Source: Rhodococcus ruber NBRC 15591
Lineage (GTDB): Bacteria; Actinomycetota; Actinomycetes; Mycobacteriales; Mycobacteriaceae
DNA length: 64,000 nucleotides
Assembly: GCF_001894945.1 (NCBI RefSeq)
Contig: NZ_BCXE01000022.1
Coordinates: 124,001 to 188,000, forward strand
Direction: 5' to 3'
The position numbers and the translations under genes were made by a program. Below are positions 8,055-17,477 of the stretch, piece by piece (position 1 is the stretch's first letter; each line of letters opens with the position of its first letter). Below the pieces are notes generated by a model. That model was not told the origin of the DNA. It was given only the letters and a program-made list of their open reading frames with translations, and ran no database searches.

Positions 8055-8787
8055 GGCCCGGCCCGGTTTCGGCGATTCCGACCGCGAACTGATCGACCTC
8101 GCGGTCGTGTATGCGCTCGATGCGGTATCCGATGCCGAGCGCCGCGACATCGAGTCCCGGGTCGCCGGCGCCGATCCCGAAGTGGCGGCGGCGTTCGATC
8201 GGGAGACGGCGGCCGTCCGGGAGACGATGGCGATGGTGTCCGCGTCGACGGCCACCGAGCCGCCGGCACGTCTGCGTGAGCGCCTGCTCGACGCGGTCGC
8301 GGCCGAGTCCGCTCCGCCCGCCGCTCCCGTCTCGCTGGACGAACGCCGCAGCCGGCGCCGCAACTTCCTGCTCAGTGCGGCGGCCGCGATCCTCGTCGCC
8401 GTCGGTGGATTCGCCGTCGTGACCCAGTTGCAGGAGGAGACCGCGACCACCTCGGAGCAGGTGTTCGCGGCGGAGGACGTGCGCACCACGTCGGGTGAGA
8501 TCGAGGGCGGCGGAGTTGCCACGGTGGTGTACTCGAAGGAAGCCGACGCCGGGGTTCTGGTGATGAACAACGTGGCGCCGCCCGCGGAGGGCAGTGTCTA
8601 CCAGATGTGGCTGATGACCCCCGAGGGCCCGGAGTCCGCGGGCATCATGGACGCCGAGGCGGTGGCGCCGTCCACGACGGCCGTCCTCGAGGGCGTCGGG
8701 CACTCGACCGCGCTGGCCTTCAGCGTCGAACCGCCGGGCGGGTCGACGCAGCCGACGCAGATCTTCGCGCAGTTGCCGCTGGGCTGA
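8044..8787 (+). CDS. rskA: anti-sigma-K factor RskA
   Basis: 247 residues, starting 11 bases inside sigK. An N-terminal cytoplasmic anti-sigma domain (residues 1-~100, ELIDLAVVYALDAVSDAER) is followed by one membrane segment at about 107-126 (NFLLSAAAAILVAVGGFAVV) and an extracytoplasmic RskA C-terminal domain. It sequesters SigK at the membrane; regulated proteolysis from the outside releases SigK in mycobacteria. Confidence 0.93.
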   Translation: MRSEARPGFGDSDRELIDLAVVYALDAVSDAERRDIESRVAGADPEVAAAFDRETAAVRETMAMVSASTATEPPARLRERLLDAVAAESAPPAAPVSLDERRSRRRNFLLSAAAAILVAVGGFAVVTQLQEETATTSEQVFAAEDVRTTSGEIEGGGVATVVYSKEADAGVLVMNNVAPPAEGSVYQMWLMTPEGPESAGIMDAEAVAPSTTAVLEGVGHSTALAFSVEPPGGSTQPTQIFAQLPLG

Positions 8788-8824
8788 CCCCGGCGGACGG
8801 ACCTGCCCGCCTCGTCGCGGCGGT

Positions 8825-9244
8825 TCAACGCTGCGCGGATCGGACCAGTTCGATCAGAAGGGAGCGCAGGGTGCCGGGGTCGGACACCACCGCGGTCGGC
8901 TGCGCATCGGTGCGTTCGAGTTCGATCATCGCCCGATACAGCTCGTTCCCCGACTCGGTGATCTGTACGCGCATGCGCCGCTCGTCGGCGGGGTCGACGG
9001 CGCGCGTGACGAGGCCGGACCGCTCGAGGTGCTCGACGGTCCGGCTCATCGTCTGGTCGGTCACCCGGCAGGCCCGGGCCATCTCCCGCTGGGAGCGGGG
9101 TCCGTCCGCGATCGTGTGCAGGGCGACCAGGCCGGCGTGGGTGAGGCCGTGCGCGCGCAGAGTCGATTCCCAGGCCTGTTCCACGAGCCGGGCGGCCGTG
9201 GACAGCAGCCGGCCGGTCGGCCAGCTCTCGAGATCGTCGCTCAT
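8825..9244 (-). CDS. MarR family transcriptional regulator
   Basis: 139 residues from the ATG at 9244, with AAAGG just upstream; a GTG at 9259 would add five residues. A winged helix-turn-helix is visible (QREMARACRVTDQTMSRTVEHL), followed by the wing with RMRVQITESG. MarR proteins are dimeric repressors relieved by small phenolic or lipophilic ligands. It is divergent from the MMPL transporter, and a 22-bp palindrome between them is the expected operator. It probably represses itself and the pump (inference). Confidence 0.9.
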   Translation of the reverse strand: MSDDLESWPTGRLLSTAARLVEQAWESTLRAHGLTHAGLVALHTIADGPRSQREMARACRVTDQTMSRTVEHLERSGLVTRAVDPADERRMRVQITESGNELYRAMIELERTDAQPTAVVSDPGTLRSLLIELVRSAQR

Positions 9245-9260
9245 GAGATACCTTTTCACT

Positions 9261-9282
9261 ATTGTTCAGCTAGCTGAGTAAT
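9261..9282. promoter_or_regulatory. palindromic operator between marR and the MMPL gene
   Basis: The 12-bp core TCAGCTAGCTGA (9266-9277) is a perfect palindrome, flanked symmetrically by ATT and AAT after two unmatched bases. The size, symmetry and position between divergent marR and pump genes fit a MarR dimer site. Confidence 0.65.
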
Positions 9283-9318
9283 TTGGGCTCGGCGTAGTCG
9301 CATTCTCCTGGAGGAAGA

Positions 9319-11391
9319 TTGAACACCGTCACCGCGCCGGCTCGTTCACCTCGCCGCATCCGCTGGCTGCTGCCCGCGCTGCTGCTCATCGCGTGGCTCG
9401 CGATCGCGGGCGCCGGCGGCCCCTTCGCCGGCAAGCTCAGCGAGGTCCAGCAGAACGACAACAGCTCCTTCCTCCCGGCGTCCGCGGAATCCACCCGGGC
9501 GGGCGAACTCTATGCGGACTTCACCGACACCCGGTTCGTGCCCGCGATCGTCGTCGCCGAACGCCCGTCCGGCATCACCCCCGACGACCTCGCCTACCTC
9601 GCGGGAGCGTCCGCCGGCCCGCCGCCGGTTCCGTCGCAGGACGGTCAGGCCGCACGGCTGATCGTGCCCGTCGACAGCACCGGAGAGGTCGGCGAGGCCG
9701 TCGACGAGTTGCGCGCGGAGCTCGCGAACCCACCCGAGGGGCTGACGGTCCTCGTCACCGGACCCGCCGGGCAGATCGCGGACCTGACGACGGCATTCGA
9801 GGGCATCGACGGCCTGCTGCTGCTGGTCGCCGGCGGCGTGGTCCTGCTGATCCTCGTCGTCGTCTACCGCAGTCCGCTGCTGCCGTTCGTGGTGATCCTC
9901 TCGGCGGTGTTCGCCCTCGCACTGGCGAGCCTGCTGGTGTACCTGCTGGCCGACGCCGGCATCATCGCCCTCAACGGACAGAGCCAGGGCATCCTGTTCA
10001 TCCTCGTCTTCGGTGCCGCGACCGACTACGCGCTGCTCCTGGTGTCCCGATACCGCGAGGAACTGCGCCTCGAGCAGGACCGGTTCGCCGCGATGCGCAC
10101 CGCGTGGCGGGCGACGCTGGAGCCCATCGCGGCGTCGGCGGGCACCGTCATCGCCGGCGTGCTGTGCCTGCTGCTGTCCGACCTGAACTCCAACCGCGGC
10201 CTCGGCCCCGTCGCCGCGATCGGCATCGTCGCCTCGTTCGTCGCCTCCATGACCTTCCTGCCGTCCGCGCTCGTGCTGCTCGGCCGCGCCGCGTTCTGGC
10301 CCAAGCGGCCCACCGTCGACCCCGACGCCGATCGCGACGACCTCGCCTCGGCGCACCGGTTCTGGAGCGCCCTCGCCCGGAAGGTCGGCGCCCACCCGCG
10401 CCGGATCTGGGTCGTGTCGAGCATCGTGCTCGTCGGCTTCGCGATGCTGCTGCCCCAGTTCGAGGCCGACGGCGTCGCGCAGTCCGAGATCTTCCTGCTC
10501 GAGACCGAGTCCGTGACCGGCCAGGAGGTGCTCGGCAGGCACTTCGATGCGGGCACCGGATCGCCCGCGGTGATCATCACCCGTGAGTCCGCGGCGGGCG
10601 ACGTCGCCGCCGCCGCCCGCATCGAGGGCGTCACCGAGGTGGTACCGGTGACCGGGCCGGACGGCGCGACGACCGTCGTCGACGGCCGCGTCGCGCTGCA
10701 GGCGACCCTGTCGGACCCGGCCGACTCGCTGGCCGCCGAGGACACCGTCGAACGCATCCGCGACGCGGTGGCCGGGATCCCGAACGCCGAGGCGCTGGTC
10801 GGCGGCAACTCGGCGGTGGACCTGGACACCAAGAACACCGCCACCCGCGACCGCACGGTCATCATTCCCGTCGTCGTCGCCGTGGTGCTGCTGATCCTCG
10901 TCCTGCTCCTGCGCGCGATCGTCGCCCCGGTGCTGCTGATGCTGACGGTCGTCGTGTCCTTCGCCGCCACCCTCGGGGTGTCGTCGCTGGTCTTCGACCA
11001 CCTGCTCGGGTTCCCCGGCGCCGACCCGGTGGTGCCGCTGTTCGGCTTCGTCTTCCTCGTCGCGCTGGGTATCGACTACAACATCTTCCTGATGACGCGG
11101 GTGCGGGAGGAGAGCGCGCGCGTGGGCACCCGGCGTGGCACGCTGCGGGCCCTGACCGTGACCGGTGGTGTGATCACCTCGGCGGGCATCGTCCTGGCCG
11201 CGACGTTCTCGGCACTGGCGGTGATCCCGCTGCTGTTCCTCGCCCAGATCGCGTTCATCGTCGCGTTCGGCGTGCTGCTCGACGCCCTGCTGGTCCGGTC
11301 GCTGCTCGTTCCCGCCCTGACCATCGACATCGGCAAGCGGGTGTGGTGGCCGAGCGCGCTCTCCCGCCGCGAACCCGAGAACCCCGGCTAG
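9319..11391 (+). CDS. MMPL family (RND-type) transporter
   Basis: 690 residues, TTG start with a strong site GGAGGAAG at 9310-9317. Two similar halves each consist of one membrane helix, a periplasmic loop domain and a five-helix bundle. Both halves keep the proton-relay type motif: FGAATDYALLLVSRYREE in the first and ALGIDYNIFLMTRVREE in the second. MMPL proteins export lipids, siderophores or drugs using proton flow. Control by the divergent MarR suggests a drug or lipophilic compound exporter. Too small and different to be called MmpL3. Confidence 0.92.
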   Translation: MNTVTAPARSPRRIRWLLPALLLIAWLAIAGAGGPFAGKLSEVQQNDNSSFLPASAESTRAGELYADFTDTRFVPAIVVAERPSGITPDDLAYLAGASAGPPPVPSQDGQAARLIVPVDSTGEVGEAVDELRAELANPPEGLTVLVTGPAGQIADLTTAFEGIDGLLLLVAGGVVLLILVVVYRSPLLPFVVILSAVFALALASLLVYLLADAGIIALNGQSQGILFILVFGAATDYALLLVSRYREELRLEQDRFAAMRTAWRATLEPIAASAGTVIAGVLCLLLSDLNSNRGLGPVAAIGIVASFVASMTFLPSALVLLGRAAFWPKRPTVDPDADRDDLASAHRFWSALARKVGAHPRRIWVVSSIVLVGFAMLLPQFEADGVAQSEIFLLETESVTGQEVLGRHFDAGTGSPAVIITRESAAGDVAAAARIEGVTEVVPVTGPDGATTVVDGRVALQATLSDPADSLAAEDTVERIRDAVAGIPNAEALVGGNSAVDLDTKNTATRDRTVIIPVVVAVVLLILVLLLRAIVAPVLLMLTVVVSFAATLGVSSLVFDHLLGFPGADPVVPLFGFVFLVALGIDYNIFLMTRVREESARVGTRRGTLRALTVTGGVITSAGIVLAATFSALAVIPLLFLAQIAFIVAFGVLLDALLVRSLLVPALTIDIGKRVWWPSALSRREPENPG

Positions 11392-11410
11392 ACGGACCCG
11401 GCTAGACGGA
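11383..11410. repeat. two perfect 14-bp tandem copies over the MMPL stop codon
   Basis: CCCGGCTAGACGGA occurs twice back to back. The TAG in the first copy is the MMPL stop; the second copy repeats it downstream. Probably a slippage duplication without functional effect. Confidence 0.8.
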
Positions 11411-11518
11411 CCCGGGTTGCCGCCCGTCGTCGTGCTCGGGTGGAATCGGAGCGGGCGCGGTGCGGAACCCGGGGGATCCCCTCCGGCCGTATCGCCGGAC
11501 CGAGAAGGAGACAGATCG

Positions 11519-11872
11519 ATGCAGATCCAGCTCAACAAGGACAGCCACATCCAGATCGACGACGACATCGCCGACCGCCTCGAGAGCGAGCTCGCGTCCG
11601 CGGTCGAGCGGTTCGCCGACCGGATCACCCGGCTCGAGATCCACCTCAGCGACGAGAACGCCGGGAAGTTCGGCACCACGGACAAGCGGTGCCTCCTCGA
11701 GGCCCGCATCGCGGGTCAGCAACCGATCGTCGTCACCCACAACGCCGGCTCGGTGAAGGAAGCGTTCGACGGTGCCGTCCACCGCCTGCGCAGCCTGCTC
11801 GATTCCAAGCTCGGCCGCTCGAGCGACCACAAGGGCGGTCCCTCCATCCGCCACATGGGCGTCGAGGAGTAA
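11519..11872 (+). CDS. HPF/RaiA-family ribosome-associated protein, short form
   Basis: 117 residues, ATG at 11519 after GAGAAGGAGACA. The sequence matches the S30AE/RaiA fold: a helix ADRLESELASAVERFADRITRLEIHLSD, a central basic strand region, and the helix VKEAFDGAVHRLRSLLD. Such proteins bind the 30S decoding site and silence or dimerise ribosomes in stationary phase. The C-terminal dimerisation domain of the long actinobacterial HPF is missing, so this is a short paralogue. Paired hairpins follow it. Confidence 0.8.
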   Translation: MQIQLNKDSHIQIDDDIADRLESELASAVERFADRITRLEIHLSDENAGKFGTTDKRCLLEARIAGQQPIVVTHNAGSVKEAFDGAVHRLRSLLDSKLGRSSDHKGGPSIRHMGVEE

Positions 11873-11884
11873 CCGGCCGCGACC

Positions 11885-11918
11885 CGGAATCCGCTCGGGA
11901 ACCACCGGGCGGATTCCG
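11885..11918. terminator. bidirectional terminator hairpin
   Basis: CGGAATCCGC (11885-11894) pairs with GCGGATTCCG (11909-11918). It lies between two convergent genes whose stops are at 11872 (plus) and 11942 (minus), so it can serve both. Confidence 0.65.
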
Positions 11919-11938
11919 TCGCGCGAGTCACGCGCGAC
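11918..11938. terminator. second hairpin in the same convergent gap
   Basis: GTCGCGCG and CGCGCGAC form a perfect 8-bp stem around AGTCA, directly abutting the previous hairpin. It is placed to terminate the DUF2254 transcript or back up the first terminator. Confidence 0.5.
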
Positions 11939-11941
11939 GGC

Positions 11942-13276
11942 TCAGTCCACCTCGTGCTCGGCCGGGTCGACCGGAGACTCGGCCACGGCCCGGAACCGGG
12001 CGAGGTCCTCGGGGTGGTGCCCCGGCTCGGCGGCCACGGACTCGACGAGCAACCGCAGTTGCCGCTCGAGCTCCGGTACGTGCTCGTCCCGGTCGGCGGC
12101 CCGCACATGGTCGGTCAGCATGCGCAGCACCCGCGCGACCGCGGTGGCCACGTGCAGTTGCCGCGGACACGCCTGCCGGATCTGCTCGAAGGCGTGCTCG
12201 ACGTACTCCGGCGGGGACAGCATCCACGGGCGCAGCAGCACCCGGCCGTCGGCGCCGGCGACCGACAGCGGCGGCACCTCGGCGGTCAGGAGCGTCCGCA
12301 GCAGACTGCCGATGCGCAGGACCACCTCGGTCGCGGTGGTGGGGTCGTTGATCGCCGAACTGAGAGCGCGCAGGCCGATGTCGACCAGCTGGCGCAGCGC
12401 GAAATCCACGTCCTGCTGCATGGTGCGGGTGTCGGAGATCTCCACGGCGGCCTCGAGCCGGCGACGGACCCTGTCGGCACGGTCCGGGACCGGCCACACG
12501 CGCAACAGCACTTCGCCGCGATGGATGTAGGCGCCGGGACGCGTTTCCAGGCGCACCACCGTCGACGGGGGTACCGACGCGAGAAGATGCTCGGTCGGCG
12601 CCTGGGTCACCCAGCCGTCCCGGACCGCCGGAACCGTCATGATCGCGTCGGAAGCCGGCCGGGACACCGCCGCGGCCGGGCGTTCCGTGCGGCTCTCCCG
12701 AACCGCTGCGTCGAGCACCCCGTCCGCTTCGGTGGCGATCGTGCGCACCACCTCACCGACCTGCAGTCCGTGCGCGAGCCTGTCGAGATAGGCGACGATC
12801 AGGACGACGGTTGCCACCGTCAGCACCAGGGCCACGGTCATCGACACCCCCGGCGCCGGTTCGGCAGCCTCGGCTCCCACGTGCCGCAGCGTCAGCACGC
12901 AGTAGACGAACGTCGCCACGAGCATGCCGATCACCGTCTGGCTCACGCGGTCCCGGATGAACGAGCGCATCACCCGGGGCGAGAACTGGCTGCTGGCCAG
13001 CTGCAGGCTGACCACGGTCAGTGAGAACACCACCCCCGCCGTGGTGATCGTCGCGCCCGCCACGGTACTGAGCAGCCACGTCGCGCCGTTGCTGTTCATC
13101 TGCACGGCCCACCCCGCGACGTCGGTGGGGAGGGTGCGGTCGAGGTACGCGGTCACCTCGGCGAGGATCACCCCGGCAGCGACGATCAACGTCGGCAGCG
13201 CGAACAGGCTCTCGCGAAATCGGTACGCGGCAGCCGCCATACGCAGCTGCGGCAGCGGTCTCGGACGGGCACTCAT
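11942..13276 (-). CDS. DUF2254 membrane protein
   Basis: 444 residues from the ATG at 13276 (MSARPRPLPQ). Four hydrophobic segments in the first ~200 residues are followed by a long soluble part. This is the DUF2254 architecture, including the conserved-looking stretch TAGVVFSLTVVSLQLASSQFSPR. No biochemical role is established for the family. The soluble part contains DPTTATEVVLRIGSLLRTL. It is transcribed away from the kdp operon, sharing a 215-bp divergent upstream region with it. Confidence 0.85.
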   Translation of the reverse strand: MSARPRPLPQLRMAAAAYRFRESLFALPTLIVAAGVILAEVTAYLDRTLPTDVAGWAVQMNSNGATWLLSTVAGATITTAGVVFSLTVVSLQLASSQFSPRVMRSFIRDRVSQTVIGMLVATFVYCVLTLRHVGAEAAEPAPGVSMTVALVLTVATVVLIVAYLDRLAHGLQVGEVVRTIATEADGVLDAAVRESRTERPAAAVSRPASDAIMTVPAVRDGWVTQAPTEHLLASVPPSTVVRLETRPGAYIHRGEVLLRVWPVPDRADRVRRRLEAAVEISDTRTMQQDVDFALRQLVDIGLRALSSAINDPTTATEVVLRIGSLLRTLLTAEVPPLSVAGADGRVLLRPWMLSPPEYVEHAFEQIRQACPRQLHVATAVARVLRMLTDHVRAADRDEHVPELERQLRLLVESVAAEPGHHPEDLARFRAVAESPVDPAEHEVD

Positions 13277-13445
13277 ACCCGTCGACGCTATCCGCTGACC
13301 AGCGTCCGGTCTCGGAACCCGCGGGCACTGCGCCGCCGGGACCCGCACCGGCGTGTAAAGAACTCGTCAGGACATCGACCGCGGGCATCAAGATTCCGTA
13401 TGGATCGCCGTCGAGGGAAGCGCACGGTGCAACAGTGTGGTGCGG

Positions 13446-13461
13446 GGCGCCGATCGGCGCC
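13446..13461. promoter_or_regulatory. 16-bp perfect palindrome in the kdp leader
   Basis: GGCGCCGATCGGCGCC lies 30 bases before the first small gene of the kdp operon. It could be a regulator site or form a hairpin near the 5' end of the message. No consensus for rhodococcal KdpE is known to me, so the assignment is open. Confidence 0.4.
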
Positions 13462-13491
13462 TGATTCGTGTCTACGACAAGGGAAGACGAC

Positions 13492-13587
13492 ATGGCCGAC
13501 GCCGCGTACGTGGTGCTGATCCTGGCTGGGTTCCTGGTGTGCGCTCTGGTCCTGCGTGCCCTGCACGCGCGAGGGGCGAACCGATGA
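13492..13587 (+). CDS. 31-residue membrane peptide heading the kdp operon
   Basis: ATG at 13492 after GGGAAGACGAC; 31 codons then TGA, which overlaps the kdpF ATG by 4 bp (ATGA). The peptide has one hydrophobic helix (YVVLILAGFLVCALVLRAL) and a basic tail HARGANR. The overlap and ribosome-binding site make translation likely. It is not KdpF, which follows with its own normal sequence. Short single-helix peptides before kdpF may exist in other actinobacteria, but I know of no assigned function. Confidence 0.65.
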   Translation: MADAAYVVLILAGFLVCALVLRALHARGANR

Positions 13588-13682
13588 CCTGGGCGGGCGC
13601 GGCGAGTGTCGCGCTCGTCGTGATCGCGGTGGCACTCGTGGCGTACCTGCTGATCGCGCTGCTCGATCCGGAGAGGTTCTGA
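13584..13682 (+). CDS. kdpF: KdpF, small subunit of the K+-transporting ATPase
   Basis: 32 residues, MTWAGAASVALVVIAV..., one membrane helix ending with the typical LLDPERF. KdpF stabilises the KdpFABC complex in the membrane. It overlaps the upstream peptide by 4 bp and ends 7 bases before kdpA. Confidence 0.9.
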   Translation: MTWAGAASVALVVIAVALVAYLLIALLDPERF

Positions 13683-13689
13683 CGATCCG

Positions 13690-15390
13690 ATGACTCCAGC
13701 TGTTGCCGCGGGACTGCAGATCGCCCTGGTCGTCGCAGTCCTGGCATTGGCATACGTTCCGCTCGGTGACTACATGGCGAGGGTCTACACGACCGACACC
13801 GACCTCCGGTGGAAGGACCTGCGGATCGAGTCGCTGATGTACCGGGTGTGCCGGATCGATCCCCGCGCCGAGCAGACCTGGTACGGATACGCCGCAAGTG
13901 TGCTCGGCTTCTCCCTGGCGAGCGTGCTCTTCTTGTATCTCCTGCAGCGCGTTCAAGGCATCCTGCCGCTGAGCAACGGGCTGGCGGGGGTGAGCCCGGC
14001 CGTAGCGTTCAACACGGCCGTCTCGTTCGTCACCAACACCAACTGGCAGTCCTACGTGCCCGAGACGACGATGAGCCCACTCACCCAGTCCGCCGGGCTC
14101 GCGGTGCAGAACTTCGTCTCGGCGGCGGTGGGGATGGCGGTCGTGACCGCCCTGATCCGTGGTCTGGTGCGCGTCGGACGCGGCGGCGAGATCGGCAACT
14201 TCTGGGTGGACCTGGTCCGCGGGACCCTGCGGATCCTGCTACCGCTGGCATTCGTGATCGCCCTGATCCTGCTGAGCCAGGGCGTGATCCAGTCGTATCG
14301 CAGCGGCTTCACCGCGACCGGACTGGACGGCGACACGGTCACGAACGCGCTCGCGCCGGTTGCCTCGCAGGAGGCGATCAAGGAACTCGGCACCAACGGC
14401 GGCGGCGTCCTCGCCGCGAACTCGGCGCACCCGTTCGAGAATCCCACCCCCGTCACCAACATCGTCGAGATCCTCGCGATCCTGCTGATCCCGGTGGCGC
14501 TGACGCGCACGTTCGGCACGATGATCGGCAACCGACGGCAGGGCCTGACCGTCCTCGGCGTGATGGCGGTGCTCTACGGCACCGTCCTGGCGGTGGCGCT
14601 GGCCGCCGAATCCGGTACGCGGGGTGTGGCGGCGAACGCCGCCGGCGCGATGATGGAGGGCAAGGAAGTCCGGTTCGGGATTCCCGGTTCGGTGCTGTTC
14701 GCGGTGTCGACCACCGGCACGAGCACCGGTGCGGTGAACTCGGCGCACGACAGCATGTCCCCGCTGGGCGGCGGGGCCGTTCTGCTGAACATCCTGCTCG
14801 GCGAGATCGCGCCCGGCGGCGTCGGCACCGGCCTGTACGGCATGCTGGTGCTCGCGGTGCTCGCCGTGTTCGTCGGGGGCCTGCTCGTGGGGCGCACCCC
14901 CGAGTTCCTCGGTAAGAAGCTGCGCAGGCGCGAGATCACCCTTGCCGCGCTGACGGTCCTGGTCATGCCGGCCCTGGTACTCGTCGGCACCGGAATCACG
15001 GTGATCCTCTCGCCCACCACCGGGTATCTCGGCAACTCCGGGGACCCGGGCACGCCGGGCGCGATCCACGGCTTCACCGAGGTGCTCTATGCCTATGCCT
15101 CGGCGTCGAACAACAACGGCAGCGCGTTCGGCGGACTGACCGTCACGAGCGATTGGTTCCAGTCCTCGCTGGGGATGTGCATGCTGCTCGGGCGGTTCCT
15201 GCCGATCGTGTTCGTCCTGGCTCTGGCCGGCTCGCTCGCCTCCCAGCGGCGCACCCCGGCCGGGGCGGGCACGCTGCCCACCACCGGTGTGGCATTCGCC
15301 GGGCTGCTCACCGGAACCGTCGTACTGGTTGCGGCTCTCACCTTCTTCCCGGCCCTGGCCCTGGGCCCCGTCGCGGAGGCACTGCATTGA
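13690..15390 (+). CDS. kdpA: KdpA, potassium-binding channel-like subunit
   Basis: 566 residues, the expected length. The four selectivity-filter-like loops are visible: [30 protein letters not shown] (shown in part), [14 protein letters not shown] and NNNGSAFGG. About ten membrane segments. KdpA binds and passes K+ in the high-affinity KdpFABC pump. Its stop overlaps the TTG start of kdpB by 4 bp. Confidence 0.96.
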   Translation: MTPAVAAGLQIALVVAVLALAYVPLGDYMARVYTTDTDLRWKDLRIESLMYRVCRIDPRAEQTWYGYAASVLGFSLASVLFLYLLQRVQGILPLSNGLAGVSPAVAFNTAVSFVTNTNWQSYVPETTMSPLTQSAGLAVQNFVSAAVGMAVVTALIRGLVRVGRGGEIGNFWVDLVRGTLRILLPLAFVIALILLSQGVIQSYRSGFTATGLDGDTVTNALAPVASQEAIKELGTNGGGVLAANSAHPFENPTPVTNIVEILAILLIPVALTRTFGTMIGNRRQGLTVLGVMAVLYGTVLAVALAAESGTRGVAANAAGAMMEGKEVRFGIPGSVLFAVSTTGTSTGAVNSAHDSMSPLGGGAVLLNILLGEIAPGGVGTGLYGMLVLAVLAVFVGGLLVGRTPEFLGKKLRRREITLAALTVLVMPALVLVGTGITVILSPTTGYLGNSGDPGTPGAIHGFTEVLYAYASASNNNGSAFGGLTVTSDWFQSSLGMCMLLGRFLPIVFVLALAGSLASQRRTPAGAGTLPTTGVAFAGLLTGTVVLVAALTFFPALALGPVAEALH

Positions 15391-17477
15391 CCGTCGATGT
15401 TCATTCCCACCGGGAGACGATCGCCTCCCGCCCGCATCGTGTCGGCGGGGGCGTGTTCAGCCCCCGTCAGCTGGCAGACGCCCTGCCGGGAGCGATCCGC
15501 AAGCTCGATCCCCGGCATGTGGCGCGGAATCCGGTGATGTTCGTCGTGCTGGTCGGGTCGGCGGTCGCCACCGTCGCGGCGATCGTCGAACCCACCCTGT
15601 TCGCCTGGTCGATCGCGGCGTGGCTGTGGTTCACCGTGCTCTTCGCCAACCTCGCCGAGTCGGTCGCCGAGGGGCGAGGCAAGGCGCAGGCGGCGAGCCT
15701 GCGAAAGGTCAAGCAGGACACGGCAGCCCGTCGCCTCACCGGTCCGGCCGCCGAGGAATCCGTATCGGCCACCGAGCTGCGCGTGGGCGATCTCGTCGTG
15801 GTGGAGACCGGTGGGACGATTCCCGGGGACGGCGACGTGATCGAGGGCATCGCCACGGTCGACGAGTCGGCGATCACCGGAGAATCCGCCCCGGTGATCC
15901 GCGAGTCGGGCGGCGACCGGTGCGCCGTCACCGGCGGCACCACCGTGCTCTCCGACCGCATCGTCGTGCGGATCACCGCCCCACCCGGGCAGACCTTCGT
16001 GGACCGGATGATCGCTCTCGTCGAAGGCGCCGCCCGGCAGAAGACCCCGAACGAGATCGCCCTGAACATCCTTCTCGCGGCGTTGACGATCGTGTTCCTG
16101 CTCGCGGTGGTCGCGATCGCTCCGATGAGCGCGTATGCCGGTGTCGAGCAGGGACCGGTCGAACTGATCGCGCTGCTGGTGTGCCTGATACCCACCACGA
16201 TCGGAGCCCTGCTGTCCGCGATCGGCATCGCCGGCATGGATCGGCTGGTGCAGCGCAACGTGCTGGCCATGTCCGGCCGTGCCGTGGAGGCCGCCGGGGA
16301 CATCGACACCCTGCTGCTGGACAAGACCGGAACCATCACCTACGGCAACCGCCGCGCCACCGCACTGCACCCGGCTCCCGGCATCACGGATGACGAAATA
16401 GCTTCCGCGGCAAGGATGTCGAGCCTGTCCGACGGTACCCCCGAGGGACGCAGCATCGTCGAACTCTGCGCCGAGCGGTACCACCTCGATCCGGGGCCGT
16501 CGGACGCCGAGCGCTCCGCCGAGTTCGTCGCCTTCACCGCGCACACCCGGATGAGCGGCCTCGACACCGTCGCCGACGCGGACACCCCGGTCCGAATCCG
16601 CAAGGGGGCCGCCGATGCGGTGAGCCGCTGGGTGGCCGAGGAGGGCGGACGGACGCCCGACGCGGTGAGCGCCGTCGTCGACGACATCGCCCGCGTCGGC
16701 GGAACGCCTCTGGTGGTGGCCCGGTGCGACGCCCGGGGCGCGTCGGTGGTCGGCGTCGTCGAACTGTCCGACGTCGTCAAACCGGGCATGGCACGGCGGT
16801 TCGCACAACTGCGCGCGATGGGCATCCGCACGGTGATGATCACCGGGGACAACCCGCTCACCGCGCGGGCGATCGCGGCCGAGGCGGGGGTCGACGACTA
16901 CCTGGCCGAGGCGACTCCCGAGGACAAGCTGGCGCTGATCCGCTCGGAACAGCAGGGCGGACGGCTGGTCGCGATGACCGGCGACGGAACCAACGACGCG
17001 CCCGCCCTGGCACAGGCCGACGTCGGGGTGGCGATGAACACCGGCACCTCCGCGGCCAAGGAGGCGGGGAACATGGTCGACCTCGACTCCGATCCGACGA
17101 AGCTGATCGAAGTGGTCGAGATCGGCAAGCAGCTGCTCATCACGCGCGGGGCACTGACCACCTTCTCCCTGGCCAACGACCTGGCGAAGTACTTCGCGAT
17201 CCTGCCCGCCCTCTTCAGCGGGATCTATCCGCAGCTGGCGGGGTTGAACATCATGGGACTGGCCACCCCGCAGTCCGCGATCCTGTCGGCGGTGATCTTC
17301 AATGCCCTGGTGATCGTGGCGCTGATACCGCTGGCCCTGAAGGGTGTGCGGTACCGGCCGGCGAACGCGTCGTCGCTGCTGGGGCGGAATCTGCTCGTCT
17401 ACGGCCTCGGTGGGGTGATCACCCCGTTCGTCGGGATCTGGCTGATCGACCTCGTGGTGCGTCTGGGAATCGGGTGA
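15387..17477 (+). CDS. kdpB: KdpB, P-type ATPase subunit
   Basis: 696 residues from the TTG overlapping the kdpA stop (TTGA); no other plausible start lies near. Key P-type motifs: [12 protein letters not shown] in the actuator domain, [10 protein letters not shown] with the phosphorylated Asp312, and the hinge [16 protein letters not shown]. KdpB hydrolyses ATP to drive K+ uptake through KdpA. All catalytic motifs are intact. Confidence 0.96.
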   Translation: MTVDVHSHRETIASRPHRVGGGVFSPRQLADALPGAIRKLDPRHVARNPVMFVVLVGSAVATVAAIVEPTLFAWSIAAWLWFTVLFANLAESVAEGRGKAQAASLRKVKQDTAARRLTGPAAEESVSATELRVGDLVVVETGGTIPGDGDVIEGIATVDESAITGESAPVIRESGGDRCAVTGGTTVLSDRIVVRITAPPGQTFVDRMIALVEGAARQKTPNEIALNILLAALTIVFLLAVVAIAPMSAYAGVEQGPVELIALLVCLIPTTIGALLSAIGIAGMDRLVQRNVLAMSGRAVEAAGDIDTLLLDKTGTITYGNRRATALHPAPGITDDEIASAARMSSLSDGTPEGRSIVELCAERYHLDPGPSDAERSAEFVAFTAHTRMSGLDTVADADTPVRIRKGAADAVSRWVAEEGGRTPDAVSAVVDDIARVGGTPLVVARCDARGASVVGVVELSDVVKPGMARRFAQLRAMGIRTVMITGDNPLTARAIAAEAGVDDYLAEATPEDKLALIRSEQQGGRLVAMTGDGTNDAPALAQADVGVAMNTGTSAAKEAGNMVDLDSDPTKLIEVVEIGKQLLITRGALTTFSLANDLAKYFAILPALFSGIYPQLAGLNIMGLATPQSAILSAVIFNALVIVALIPLALKGVRYRPANASSLLGRNLLVYGLGGVITPFVGIWLIDLVVRLGIG

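Noticed and set aside
9346-11709. A 787-codon minus-strand frame opposite the MMPL gene
   Set aside because: Antisense shadow with Asp/Glu/Arg/Gln repeats and no domain; the MMPL protein is fully supported on the other strand.
13277-13491. c-di-AMP (ydaO-type) riboswitch before the kdp operon
   Set aside because: Known in other bacteria before K+ genes, but the conserved core sequences of that riboswitch are not visible here.
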